Positions 11,908 to 21,639 of a DNA stretch of 64,000 bases are shown here, in pieces. Source of the stretch: Sorex araneus (Eukaryota; Chordata; Mammalia; Eulipotyphla; Soricidae); contig NC_073307.1 in the NCBI RefSeq assembly GCF_027595985.1, positions 40,403,917 to 40,467,916 on the forward strand, written 5' to 3'. Each line of letters begins with the position of its first letter. The stretch's first letter is position 1. The translations under genes and the position numbers were made by a program. Below the pieces are notes generated by a model. The model saw only the letters and a list, made by a program, of their open reading frames with translations, did no database searches and was not told the DNA's origin.

Positions 11908-12010
11908 GCCTCAGGAAAGGTCAATGGTAGAGTGTCTGCCCTGCTTAGCAAGCAGGAGGTCATTGGGCCTTGAGATCCCCACAACACTGGCCCACAATCC
12001 AGGTAGTACT
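11908..12010 (+). mobile_element. ID-like tRNA-Ala-type SINE (old)
   Basis: The string CAATGGTAGAGTGTCTGCC, then GCAAGCAGGAGGTCATTGGGC and TTGAGATCCCCAC, resembles a tRNA-Ala-like head (box A TGGTAGAGTG, degraded box B). Confidence 0.5.
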
Positions 12011-12204
12011 GGCACTGTGGTCTTTAGTGCTATAGCAACTTATGCCTTCTTCTCTGCACCACAAACAAGTATGTATATGAGCACCACAGTTCAAATGTGA
12101 ATCCTTCCATGAGCACCGAAACCAAAACATGTTCCATCACTGCAACCAAATGTGTGGTCATTGTAGAAACAATAACAAAAGAACTGGAAGGTGGGGTGGA
12201 AAGA

Positions 12205-12660
12205 CTCCACTGAAAAAGAAACAAAACAAAAACTTATTCAAACCAACACTTTAAGGTGATAATTATCAGTAGGGAAAGTGATAACACAGGATTCAAGACC
12301 AGAACTGGGCAGAGTGTTAACATGCTTTTGCCATTTGATTTGAGCTTGTCTCAGGATATCTGCTCGATTTTTACTTACCAACTGGCTCACATGTTTTACT
12401 CTTTTATGATCATGTATTTTCTTTATCCCAAGGGCTAAGTCAACACATGCTCATTATTACTGATTTGTCCTCACTAGCACCTTTCTAAATTGTCTCATGT
12501 CATCATGAAAGGCACAAAGATGGACTTAGCAGGATAGTTTCCAGAAATAATGTTGGAAGTAGAGGGGAGGTATGGAGAGGTCAGCATTAACTCTTCATTC
12601 CAGTCACAGACAATGACAATTCTCTATCTCTCTGAACATGTTGTGCCCTCTGCTTGAATA
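12205..12660. other. Intergenic, no gene seen
   Basis: No repeat or coding frame recognised. Confidence 0.4.
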
Positions 12661-12667
12661 CTCAGGT

Positions 12668-12832
12668 TCTTTTTTTGGTCTCATCCAGAGAGGCTCAGGG
12701 GTTATTCCTGGCTCTGCACTAAGAAACCACACCTGGCAGTGCTCGGGGGACTATACAGGATGCCAGAGATAGAAAGCAGGTCAGCCGCCTGCGGAATCAG
12801 TGCTTTATCTGCTGTACTCTATCCAGCTCCTG
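12668..12832 (-). mobile_element. Type A SINE
   Basis: Antisense copy with GGGGTTATTCCTGGCTCTGC, a diverged box B region and a 5' end at CTCTATCCAGCTCC. Confidence 0.85.
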
Positions 12833-12834
12833 AG

Positions 12835-13250
12835 TATACAATTTTTAAAAAGTCACTTTTTTACTCCTGTATAATTAATGTAGAACAATGCCATAATTCT
12901 TTATTGTAGTCACTCGGTTACTTTTCCATCATCCTATAAGCATTTCCACAGCAAGAATAAGTGAGTTGTTGAAGAAGTATTTATATTTCTCCTACACTAG
13001 TATCATTTATTCACTCACATAATTCACTGAGAACAGTAAGACAATTGATATAAAAGTTCAGCTAAGTAAATGATAAGAATGGACAGGTTCCTCTATTTTA
13101 CAATGGGCAGAGCCCAAGCTATCACAGGCAGGACAAAAGCTCTCACATTGCATCATACTAAAACACTTTTGGACAAAAGAACCCCTTAAGTTTCCAAAAT
13201 TCTGTGCTATCACCATAAAGCTTTTAGATCAAGTATAATTTTCCTCTCCT
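12835..13250. other. Intergenic, no gene seen
   Basis: AT-rich, no feature recognised. Confidence 0.4.
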
Positions 13251-13255
13251 TTGTT

Positions 13256-13434
13256 TTGTGCTTTTTGGATCACACTCAGCGATGCTCAGGGATTACTCCT
13301 GGCTCAGCACTCAGGAATCACTCCTGGCATTGATTGGGGGACCATATGGAATGCCAGGGATTGATCCCGGGTCGGTCCACCTCGGCCTCATGCAAGGAAA
13401 ACGACTTACCCGCTGTACTATCACTCCGGTCCCT
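13256..13434 (-). mobile_element. Type A SINE
   Basis: Antisense copy from GCTTTTTGGATCACACTCAG to CTATCACTCCGGTCCC. It has an insertion in the head between the box B and box A parts. Confidence 0.9.
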
Positions 13435-13499
13435 CCTCTCTTTTTCTTATCCAAAGTCTCATACCAAAAAATGAATAAATTGTATAGTCTGTGAAAACC

Positions 13500-13675
13500 C
13501 TCTCAGAGTGCCTGAAAAGGTACCAAGAATATCCCGCCCGCACGGCAGAGCCTGGCAAGCTACCTGTGGCATGTTCGATATGCCAAAAACAGTAACAACA
13601 AGTCTCACAATGGAGGTGTTACTGGTGCCCGCTCGAGCAAATTGAAGAACAACAGAACGACAGTGCTACAGTGCT
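13500..13675 (+). mobile_element. Type B SINE body, head missing
   Basis: Begins in the body (CCCGCCCGCACGGCAGAGCC) and runs through GGTGCCCGCTCGAGCAAATT to a tail with ACAGTGCTACAGTGC. It lacks the tRNA head and has no poly(A). Confidence 0.85.
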
Positions 13676-13679
13676 AAGT

Positions 13680-14575
13680 TTCCAAGGGGAGGGAGAAGAC
13701 AGGGAAAATGTAAGTGATATAACCACCAATGATAGAGACCTATTCCCTACCATAAAGACTTAAGACAATGTGGCCATTTAAGCTGATCATAGAGGGGCTT
13801 TGATGTATCACAGCGATAGATTTTCAAGAGAGAATCAGAGGTTTGAAGAACATTTTTGCCATCTTCCTCGTGTGAGGCACATCCCTTCAAGGACGAGGGA
13901 ATGGATTTCCAGTGTGTTCTGCAAAACAGGCATAATAACAAACACCTGCATCTTATCTCAGTCTTTGCTGCTTTTCTCATAATAATGAAGCAGCCAGCTC
14001 CGACATTAAAGTGTAGAATATACCTGTGATCAGACTGTTTCCTAAATAACAGAGCAAAAACAAAGAAAAGGTCCAGAGTTTTTGCCATCATTTGGTTATC
14101 ATTTTCACCCTAGTCTTATTTTTGGAATGTTTTTCTGGATAGAAAGAAGACAGAAAGGGGATGATATGGTGTTGGGCACATGACGTGGTGTGCGCAGGAG
14201 ATCAAAACAGAATAAAACAAAAACACTGCCTGTGTGATCCAGGCCATCCCTGCCAGGAATGTGCAATTAATTCATTGTGGTGACCTCATTAAAAGCTGGG
14301 GCTTTTTCTGTTTGCACTCTGTTATCCTGAGCATGTTGGTGCTTGCTTTGAGACTCATTCTATTATGGCCACAAAATGATATAGGATGGTAGGTCATCGA
14401 GTTGGAGAAGAAGAGTCATTTGTTGGCACAGGTCTGTTATTATCTGTTAGGAAAATCTTCTGCAGGACACCCCCTACAGGGCTTCCTGTCCTGATTCATT
14501 GGCCAAAATTACACCTACTAAACCAGTCATAGGAGCTGGAATGATAATTGGCACCGATCACTGGTGTTGGACAGG
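13680..14575. other. Intergenic, no gene seen
   Basis: About 0.9 kb without recognised repeats. The 114-codon frame at 13747-14091 (- strand) has no family similarity that I recognise and no flanking splice or promoter context. Confidence 0.35.
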
Positions 14576-14579
14576 AGTC

Positions 14580-14708
14580 TAGTTACCTCCCTCTGCACTT
14601 AGGAATCACTCCTGGCAGTGCAGGGTGGTGGGGAGGTTCAAGGGACTGAAGCAGGGTTGGACACTTATAAGGAAAGCACCTTACATGCTCTGCTATCTCT
14701 CTGACCCC
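14580..14708 (-). mobile_element. Type A SINE fragment
   Basis: Antisense copy with CTTAGGAATCACTCCTGGCAG and a 5' end CTATCTCTCTGACCCC. It forms an inverted pair with the next element, 27 bp apart. Confidence 0.75.
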
Positions 14709-14735
14709 GTTAACTTCTCTTAAATGCCAAGGCTT

Positions 14736-14905
14736 GGGGCTGGAGCCAAGTACAGCAGGTAGGGCGTTTGCCTTGCAGGTGGCTGACCCGGGTTCAATTC
14801 CCAGCATCCCATATGGTCCCCCAAGCACCACCAGGAGTAACTCCTGAGTGCAGAGCCAGGAGTAACCCCTGTGTATCACCAGGTGTGACCCCAAAAGAAA
14901 AAAAT
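14736..14905 (+). mobile_element. Type A SINE, well preserved
   Basis: GGGGCTGGAGCCAAGTACAG head, intact box B GGGTTCAATTCCC, full body and a GACCCCAAAAGAAAAAAA tail. Confidence 0.95.
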
Positions 14906-15149
14906 GTCAAGCCTACACTAGCCCTGAGTAAACAGGGTTACTCTTAGTAAAGAACAAATCAAAGATATGATTGAAGAGAACAAGGGCTCTTGGTTAGGAA
15001 ACAAATAGGGTCTCTTACACAAATCTATAGCAGAGCAAATCAAGAAAAACTCCAGAAGCCTCTGGTCTGGGTATTTAAAGCAAGGGGAAATAGCCCTGCA
15101 AGCATGATTCATTCTAAGCGATTCATGATGTAGTTGCCTGGCATGATGA

Positions 15150-15335
15150 ATGGGACATAGGCTTTGAAATTAAGCAGGAATTCTCATTTAGCTGTGACTT
15201 AACAGAGAAATTAATTTCTCTGAAATTCAATTTCCTCCTTTGTAAGACAGGGATAAGAGTATCTGCTCCTGAGAGCTCTTAGGAGGATGGAATACTAAGG
15301 TGGACATAAACTGCCTTGAATACTACAGGCATTTA
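15150..15335 (+). mobile_element. MIR element (old)
   Basis: The order GACTTAACAG, CAATTTCCTCCTTTGTAAGACAGGGATAA and later GAGGATGGAATACT matches the MIR core: two conserved T-rich/CC blocks followed by a GATAA block. Confidence 0.65.
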
Positions 15336-15504
15336 AGGGAACATATTTCCCCCCATTTCTGAAATTACAATAATTGACAATGATGATTCTGAATCATCAA
15401 TCAATACATTTTATTTTGTATTTTCTGCTTTAAAGAAGATAGTGAATATATTGTTGACACACTTTCCCCAAGTTTCATTAAAATATGGGACTCTTTCCCC
15501 TTTC

Positions 15505-15585
15505 CCCCTCCCTACCTGTAGGACCCACAATTAAACTTAGGGCCTCACAGATCAGTGCTCACTGCTGAGCTACATTCCCTGAACC
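15505..15585 (-). mobile_element. ID-like SINE (old)
   Basis: Antisense tRNA-Ala-like head: GGGCCTCACAGATCAGTGCTC followed by CACTGCTGAGCTACATTCCC. Confidence 0.5.
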
Positions 15586-15704
15586 CAAACAAAAAAATCG
15601 TGAAGTTTAGTTCTCAAGATAAGCAAAATGACTTATTAATAACAACTTCAAATGTTTGTGAAATTATTAATCTATTATTATTTTATTTACTTACATATCA
15701 ATTT

Positions 15705-15846
15705 TTTTAAAGTATTGAGCCATACCCTGAGGTGCTCAGGATCACTCCTGGAAGTCCTCCGGGAACTCTATGGTGTTCCAGGGGTTGAAATCAGGTTGGT
15801 TGCATGCAAGGCAAGCACCCTATCCACAGTACTATCTTTTTGGTCC
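15705..15846 (-). mobile_element. Type A SINE
   Basis: Antisense copy with GGTGCTCAGGATCACTCCTGG and a head end ACTATCTTTTTGGTCC. Confidence 0.8.
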
Positions 15847-15951
15847 TTCACTTAATATTTTTTAGCTGGGAGTAGAAACATGCTACTGGCATCCATAAAC
15901 AAAGGTTAGTGATACTGCTAAACAACCTCTAGCATATAGGAAGAACTTTCA

Positions 15952-16942
15952 TGCGCCGATCCGAGTTCGATTCCTCCGCCCCTCTTGGAGAGCCCGGCAA
16001 GCTACCGAGAATATGTTTTTTTTTAAATTTTTATTGAATCACCATGTGGAAAGTTGCAAAGTTCTCATGTTTATGTCTCAGTAATACAATATTCAAACAC
16101 CCATCCATTCACCAGTGCCCATATTCCACCACCAAAAACCCCAGTATACCCCCGCCCCCGCCCCCACCCCCCACCCCCAACTGTATAACTGATGAATTTC
16201 ACTTCATTTTCTCTTTACCTTGATTACATTCTATATTTCAACACAAAACTCACTTTTATTGTTGGAGATTCCCCCCACAGCCCTACTACCAAGGAAGCAT
16301 TTGATAATTAGTTTTCCATTAAAAGATTGTATATTTTCAGTTTTTAGAAAAGGTCGCGTGGCCGCTAACGTGGTTCGGAGTTGTCCCAGTCCTGCATCCC
16401 GGAGCCGTGTTAGTTGCTGCTCAGTGTCACAGGGGCTCCATCTGGAGAAGGTGTGCTGGCTGTACCTCCTCCGTCTGGATCCCGGTGTTGCTGACCCGGT
16501 TTCGGGTCCGGAGCATTCTCTGGCCACGTTGCTCACCAGAACGCCCAGCTGCTTCTCTGTTGAATGTGGCAAGATGGTGCCGAGGGTGGGTCGAGGGCGT
16601 GACTTCCGGCGGCCGGGCCACCTGGAGGCTGGGCTGGCACCGCCCCACTCCAGTGCCCCCCCCGCGGTTTGGAGTTGTCCCAGTCCCACATCCCGGAACT
16701 GTGTTAGTTGCTGCTCAGTGTCACCAGGGCTCCATCTGGAGAAGGTGTGCTGGCTGTACCTCCTCTGGATTCCTGGTGTTGCTGGCCCGCTACCGAGAGT
16801 ATTGAGCCCGCGCGGCAGAGCCTGGCAAGCTACCCGTGCGTATTGGATATGCCAAAAACAGTAACAATAAGTCTCTCAATGAGAGACGTTACTGGTGCCC
16901 GCTCGAACAAATCGATAAGCAACGGGATGACAGTGACCTTAC
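15952..16942 (+). mobile_element. Type B SINE split by a nested insertion
   Basis: The 5' part (15952-16014) holds box B GAGTTCGATTCC and GAGCCCGGCAAGCTACC. The 3' part (16789-16942) resumes at the same point and runs to the ACAGTGA tail. The 774 bp between them is a later retroposon (see next entry). The break lies at GCTACCGAGA, which is repeated on both sides. Confidence 0.9.
16015..16788 (-). mobile_element. Non-autonomous LINE-1-tailed element, nested
   Basis: A complete insertion into the type B SINE, flanked by GCTACCGAGAATAT (16001-16014) and GCTACCGAGAGTAT (16789-16802), a 14-bp target duplication with one mismatch. On the - strand it ends in a LINE-1-type 3'UTR (AATCACCATGTGGAAAGTTG on the + strand) and a poly(A) (T-run at 16015-16024). 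Its 5' part (16340-16788) is CpG-rich, contains no ORF2, and carries a segment present twice, at about 16376-16482 and 16670-16775, roughly 294 bp apart. A CCATNTT motif, the core of YY1 sites, occurs in it at about 16572. No protein is encoded. Confidence 0.8.
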
Positions 16943-17229
16943 CACTGTAAAATATAATACAAATTTTATAGTAATGTTGTGGGTTAGGTATTCCTGATCT
17001 TTTAAGAGGTTGAGAAGGTCAAATTACAGGACTAGTCAAGTAAAAGGTCAAAATTACAGAATCAGTCAGGTACCTAATTTTCTCACACTCAAAAAATCAT
17101 GCACCACCCCCGAAAAAAAAAAAAAAGAAAAATCATGCCCTTTTAACATGTTTGCTGGAGCATAGTATCTACATGGCATATGAGGTACTCAGGGAAAAAT
17201 TAATTAAAAATTTTGTTTGTGTTCTATTT

Positions 17230-17396
17230 TGGTTTGTTTTTGAGTCACACCAATGATGCTCAGGGCTTACTTCTGGCTCTGCACCCAGAAATTCTTCCTG
17301 GTAGTGGTTGAGGGAACCATGTGGGATGTCAAGGACAGAACCCGGTCTGCCGTGTGCAAGGCGAGCACCCCACCCTCTGTACTATCCTATAGCCCT
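17230..17396 (-). mobile_element. Type A SINE
   Basis: Antisense copy with TGATGCTCAGGGCTTACTTC, box B region CAGAACCCGGTCTGCC, and head end CTATAGCCC. Confidence 0.9.
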
Positions 17397-17399
17397 ATA

Positions 17400-18330
17400 T
17401 ATGTGTTCTTTAAGGAAAAAAACTATGAAGATATTAAATGATATTTAAATATAAGAAGTAAAGCACAGTGTTCTTGCAGAGTTCATGTATAGCTTGAAAA
17501 GATTCTATTATAAAAGAAAGGAAAAAGGAGAAACACTTGAATAGGTACACATCTAAGTATATATAAGAACTAAGTGTATAGCGTATTTGTGCTAAACATT
17601 GAAAAGGATGGAAAAGGCAATAATTACAAAGCACTAAATATTCATGAAATACTAAAGAATATGAGACTCTTAGCATCTGGGATACACTAAATATATATAT
17701 GATTTGTGGAAGCACTCAATGTGGAGGAGCTATTAATTTAATTACCAATTTGTGACAACCATACTGGGCCCAGGTGTCCTCTACTCAATAAACATAAATT
17801 AAGGTCAAGTTTATTCAGCAGTTAATTAGAAAATTACAGCTGTGATTTCCTATTTCTTTCCAGAACAGTGAGGCCTAAACTCCTGTCATTTTAGCACCAG
17901 ATAGTAGGTACTTTGCTCTGGCGGCCTCAGGAAATTAATATAAGGACAATCACGTATTGTTTTCATTATGTCATTTCTTTGGGAAATGGACTGGGAGACA
18001 AACATTCACATTCAAGGGATGTATAAGGCTCTACGAACCACACTATTCAGAGTGGACAGAGACTAAAATTGGTCAGTGGGAAAGATGGACTTAAATGTTA
18101 TGAGCAACTAGCTGTGGTTCTTTTGAACTGTGCAAAATTGAGGTTTTTACCTGGACTTGTGTGTCCCCTCATGGACAGGTAGTTGGAATTTATTCATCCT
18201 TGGTAAAGATGTCTTACCTTGGAAAAGCATCTTTTTAAGCTGTGGACAAATCCCAGAGCAGCTCCATTTTGAACTGCCAGTCACTCACTCACTCACTGAA
18301 TAGATTGGGCAATGAGTGCCTTAAATTAAA
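17400..18330. other. Intergenic, repeat-poor stretch
   Basis: About 0.9 kb without SINEs in a SINE-dense region. No coding frame with family features. It is one of the better candidates for retained non-coding sequence, but nothing in it can be named from sequence alone. Confidence 0.4.
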
Positions 18331-18340
18331 TACATACAAT

Positions 18341-18590
18341 TACTGTCACTGTCACTGTCATCCCATTGCTCATCGATTTGCTTGAGCGGGCACCAGTAAC
18401 GTCTCCAGTGTGAGACTTGTTGCTATTGTTTTTGGCATATTGAATACACCACAGGTAGCTTGGCAGGCTCTGCCGTGTGGGCAGGATACTCTCAGTAGCT
18501 TGCTGGGCTCTCCGAGAGTGGCAGAGGAATTGAATCCGGGTCGGCCGTGTGCATGGCAAACGCCCTACCATTGTGCTATAGCTACAGCTC
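18341..18590 (-). mobile_element. Type B SINE, full length with target duplication
   Basis: Flanked by ACATACAAT at 18332-18340 and 18591-18599. The tail side reads TACTGTCACTGTCACTGTCA directly after the duplication, so the 3' end is ACAGTG units without any poly(A). Both body motifs and the tRNA head are present. Confidence 0.93.
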
Positions 18591-18631
18591 ACATACAATC
18601 ACAAGCCATATAATTTTTTTCCCTTTTCTCT

Positions 18632-18655
18632 GCATTTCATGCTTGTGCAGGGGCC

Positions 18656-18706
<51 letters not shown>
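18632..18706 (-). pseudogene. Truncated U6 snRNA copy
   Basis: The reverse complement matches spliceosomal U6 from about nucleotide 7 to 81, including GCAGCACATATACTAAAATT and AGAAGATTAGCATGGCCCC, with about four substitutions near its 3' side. It lacks the first nucleotides and the last 25 or so, has no U6 promoter (no PSE/TATA context), and is directly joined to a SINE head. It is a retroposed fragment, not a functional gene. Confidence 0.9.
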
Positions 18707-18930
18707 TAGAGCGATGGAACAGCGGGTAGGGTGTTTGCCTTGTGTGCAGCTGACCGGGTTCGATTCCTCCCTCCATCTCAGAGAGCCCAGCAAGCTGCCG
18801 AGAGTATCTCGCCCACACAGCTACCCATGGGATATTCGATATGCCAAAAACAGTAACAAGTCTCACAATGGAAATGTTAATGGTGCCTACTCATACAAAT
18901 TGATGAGCAATGGTATGACAGTGATACATT
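18705..18930 (+). mobile_element. Type B SINE fused to the U6 copy
   Basis: Head AGAGCGATGGAACAGCGGG, box B CCGGGTTCGATTCC, both GAGCC-AAGCT motifs, and tail GACAGTGATA. Its 5' end overlaps the U6 fragment by two bases (GC). CTTTTCTCT occurs just before the U6 fragment (18623-18631) and just after this tail (18931-18939), so both parts may have inserted together. Confidence 0.88.
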
Positions 18931-18939
18931 CTTTTCTCT

Positions 18940-19094
18940 ATTTTTGCCATACTGGGTGGTGCTCAGGGCTTACTTCTGACTCCGGAGTCACTCCTGATAG
19001 GATCTCAGGGGACTATTTGGGGTGCTGGAATCAAACACAGGTGGGTCACATGCTAGATAAACACCTTACCTGCTGTACTATCTCTCTAGCCCAC
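18940..19094 (-). mobile_element. Type A SINE
   Basis: Antisense copy with GTGCTCAGGGCTTACTTCTG and head end CTATCTCTCTAGCCC. Confidence 0.85.
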
Positions 19095-19095
19095 A

Positions 19096-19675
19096 GTCAC
19101 AGGCTGACCTGAAGTGCTTGTGGTTAAGTTGAAGAGTTGACCGACTCTTAGAATAACTCGTATGGTATTAATAAAGCTTTGTCAGCCTTGTTATGTTCCG
19201 AAGGAAATCGTGCTTCAGCTCAGGTACAAAAGATGGTGGTTCCACAACGTGCAGTGAATGAACTGAGGGACAGGCTCTGCAGATGCTGCGCAGTGGAAAG
19301 CAGGGCCCAGGAATAGTGAAGAATGATCTGCAGAGGATCTAGGCGGAGTCCCAGAAAGACGCTAAAATCAAATGAAGTGAAGACAGTTCATTGAATTTGT
19401 TTGCTCTTAGACCTCATATGATGGAGGGGAATGCTCTCTTCACCTAAAACGCTGTCGACAGTGTGAGTGGAGGTTTGCAGAATGCAGGGAGAAGCAAAGG
19501 AAGTTGTCCCAGAGGAGGGACTGCACTTGGAACAACAGTCAGGGTTTCCAGAGGCAAAACGAAGCTATTTCAATTTTTTTTTTCGTGGAAATGTGATAGG
19601 TTTTTAAAATCCAGTGAAAATGTTTTTATAATGTAGGTAAGTTGGATAACATTTTTTAGGTGTCTGGTTTAAAGT
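19096..19675. other. Intergenic, no gene seen
   Basis: Unique-looking sequence. Several short gaps, no recognised gene or repeat. Confidence 0.35.
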
Positions 19676-19678
19676 CTC

Positions 19679-19848
19679 GGGATGGAAATACAGTTCAGTG
19701 GGCAGGGCGCTTACTATGTATGTGACTGACCTGGATTGTATCCCTGGCACTCTATTTGGTTTCCCAAGCCCTGCCAGGAGTGATCCCTGAGTGCAGAGCC
19801 AGGAAAAACTGGGTGTGACCCGAAAACAGAACAAAAGATAGCAAAAAA
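19679..19848 (+). mobile_element. Type A SINE with microsatellite tail
   Basis: Head GGGATGGAAATACAGTTCAG, body CCAGGAGTGATCCCTGAGTG, then a tail that passes into the TG/TA microsatellite. Confidence 0.85.
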
Positions 19849-19849
19849 T

Positions 19850-19862
19850 ATATGTGTGTGTG

Positions 19863-19923
<61 letters not shown>
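19850..19923. repeat. (TG)n(TA)n(CA)n(TA)n microsatellite palindrome
   Basis: TG units, then TA, then CA, then TA. The TG and CA blocks are complementary around a TA centre, giving a near-perfect inverted repeat. Confidence 0.95.
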
Positions 19924-19926
<3 letters not shown>

Positions 19927-20155
19927 CTCTGATACTTGTAAATCCACTTTTTGGTGGGTAGTTGCAGTTTGCGGGATGCATTTTTTCCTTATTCTTTTAT
20001 TCTAAATCTTTTTGTTGTGTATATGCCCACATGCATGTGGATTTCCAGGGATCCAGCCTAGGTCCTATAGATGAGCTTCATTCTAACCTTGTTCTTTGTG
20101 TGTTTGAGTCTATGTATGCCTCCTGTAATTGTAATAAAATTGTGCCTTTTTTATT

Positions 20156-20323
20156 TTTTCTTTTTGGATCACACCGAGCGATGCACAGGGGTTACTCCTG
20201 GCTCTGCACTCAGGAAATTTTTCCTGGCTATGCTCGGGGACCATATGGGATGCTGGGAATCGAACCCGGGTCAGCTGTGTGCAAGGCAAACACCCTACTT
20301 GCTCTGTTATTGCTTCAGCCCTT
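20156..20323 (-). mobile_element. Type A SINE
   Basis: Antisense copy with CTTTTTGGATCACACCGAGCG, GATGCTGGGAATCGAACCCG and head end TATTGCTTCAGCCC. Confidence 0.93.
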
Positions 20324-20369
20324 GTACCATTTTTCAATAATCCAGTTTGACAATCTCTGTCTTTGATTG

Positions 20370-20370
20370 G

Positions 20371-20415
<45 letters not shown>

Positions 20416-20416
20416 T
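20370..20416. repeat. (ATT)n microsatellite
   Basis: About 15 uninterrupted ATT units. Confidence 0.95.
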
Positions 20417-20417
20417 T

Positions 20418-20586
20418 AGCTTGTTTTTTGTTTGTTTGCTTTGAGACCACACTTGATGGTGCTCTGGGTTTACTCCTGGCCCTGCACTCAGGAATCACTC
20501 CTGGCTGACTCGGGAGACCATATTGGGTACCAGGGAACACGGGTTGGCTGTGAAGCACCTTATCCATCGTACAATCACTCCAGCCC
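20418..20586 (-). mobile_element. Type A SINE
   Basis: Antisense copy with GGTGCTCTGGGTTTACTCCTG and head end CAATCACTCCAGCCC. The ATT run sits at its tail side and probably grew from the A-rich tail. Confidence 0.9.
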
Positions 20587-20689
20587 TGATTGTATTATTT
20601 AATCCATTCACATTTGTGTCATTATTGAGATAGAGTTAGGTTTACATCAGTTATTTTTACTTAAAAAAACTATTCAGCACTGATTTAAA

Positions 20690-21110
20690 ATATTGTGAAC
20701 TCAGGGTTATAGTTTTCTATTTCTGTATCTGTATAATACTCACCAAACTCTCATCAAAATTCCAGGGCCATCCCACCACCAAAAAGACTTTTCTTTCACT
20801 TCTTCTAACCTCTGTCTCTTGAAAAACACCATAATTTTCACTGAGTCTAGGAGTTTTGTTTGATTTTTTGGGGGTCTCTTTTGCATTAGTTATTTATTTC
20901 AACATATGAGGGAAACTGTCAAGCAACTGTCTTTTACTTCCTTGGTTCATTTAGCATAATCACCCCAGGTTCTCTCCATTTTGTCTCAAAAGACACAATT
21001 TGATCTTCTTTAAGGGAAGAGCAGTGTTCTGTTGGGTATTTATCCCATTTCTTCTATATCCAATCATCTATAGATGGGTATTTAGGTTGAGTTCATGTTT
21101 TTTTAAAGAC
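20690..21110 (-). mobile_element. Old LINE-1 3'UTR (antisense)
   Basis: Phrases such as TTCATTTAGCATAATCACCCC followed by AGGTTCTCTCCATTTTGTC, and CATCTATAGATGGGTATTTAGG are typical of ancient mammalian L1 3' ends in antisense. Confidence 0.65.
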
Positions 21111-21461
21111 AATTTACTTTGTTTCTATGTAGCTCAAGCCCTTTTTGCTTTTCTATAGGTCCTCACCACTTTTATTACATTAAATAATATTTTCTTATGT
21201 AACTTTTTGCTTTCACTAACAACTTTTCTATAACCTTTTTAGTGTTTACTTATTGATTATTGTAGGATTGAACATATCATCTTACCTTATCATAATTAGC
21301 TTCATATTTATACAATTTAATGTCAGAAAGGTACAGAAACATTATTCCTATATATTTCTATTTGCTTTCCTCCCTATTGTTGAATCCTGGTTATAAATAA
21401 AACATCTATAGAACTCAGAAACCTAATCATACATTATTATAACTTTGTATAATATTATGGC

Positions 21462-21637
21462 TTTTTGAGGGGAGGGTTGGTTCACACCTAACAGTACTCA
21501 GAGGTTACTCCTGGCTCTGCACTTAGGAATTTCTCCGAGTGGTGCTCAGGGGACCATATGGAATGCCAGGCATGCAAGCTAGGTTGTCTGCATGCAAGGC
21601 AAGCACCCTACTTGCACTGTATTGTCACTCTAATCAC
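21462..21637 (-). mobile_element. Type A SINE
   Basis: Antisense copy with AGAGGTTACTCCTGGCTCTG, CATGCAAGGCAAGCACCC and a diverged head end. Confidence 0.88.
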
Positions 21638-21639
21638 TT

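Noticed and set aside
16220-16864. 214-codon + strand frame
   Set aside because: It lies across the antisense of the LINE-1-tailed element and the SINE; the apparent internal repeat is the duplicated head, not a protein repeat.
18632-18706. Functional U6 gene
   Set aside because: Truncated at both ends, lacks the Pol III external promoter and carries substitutions near its 3' side.
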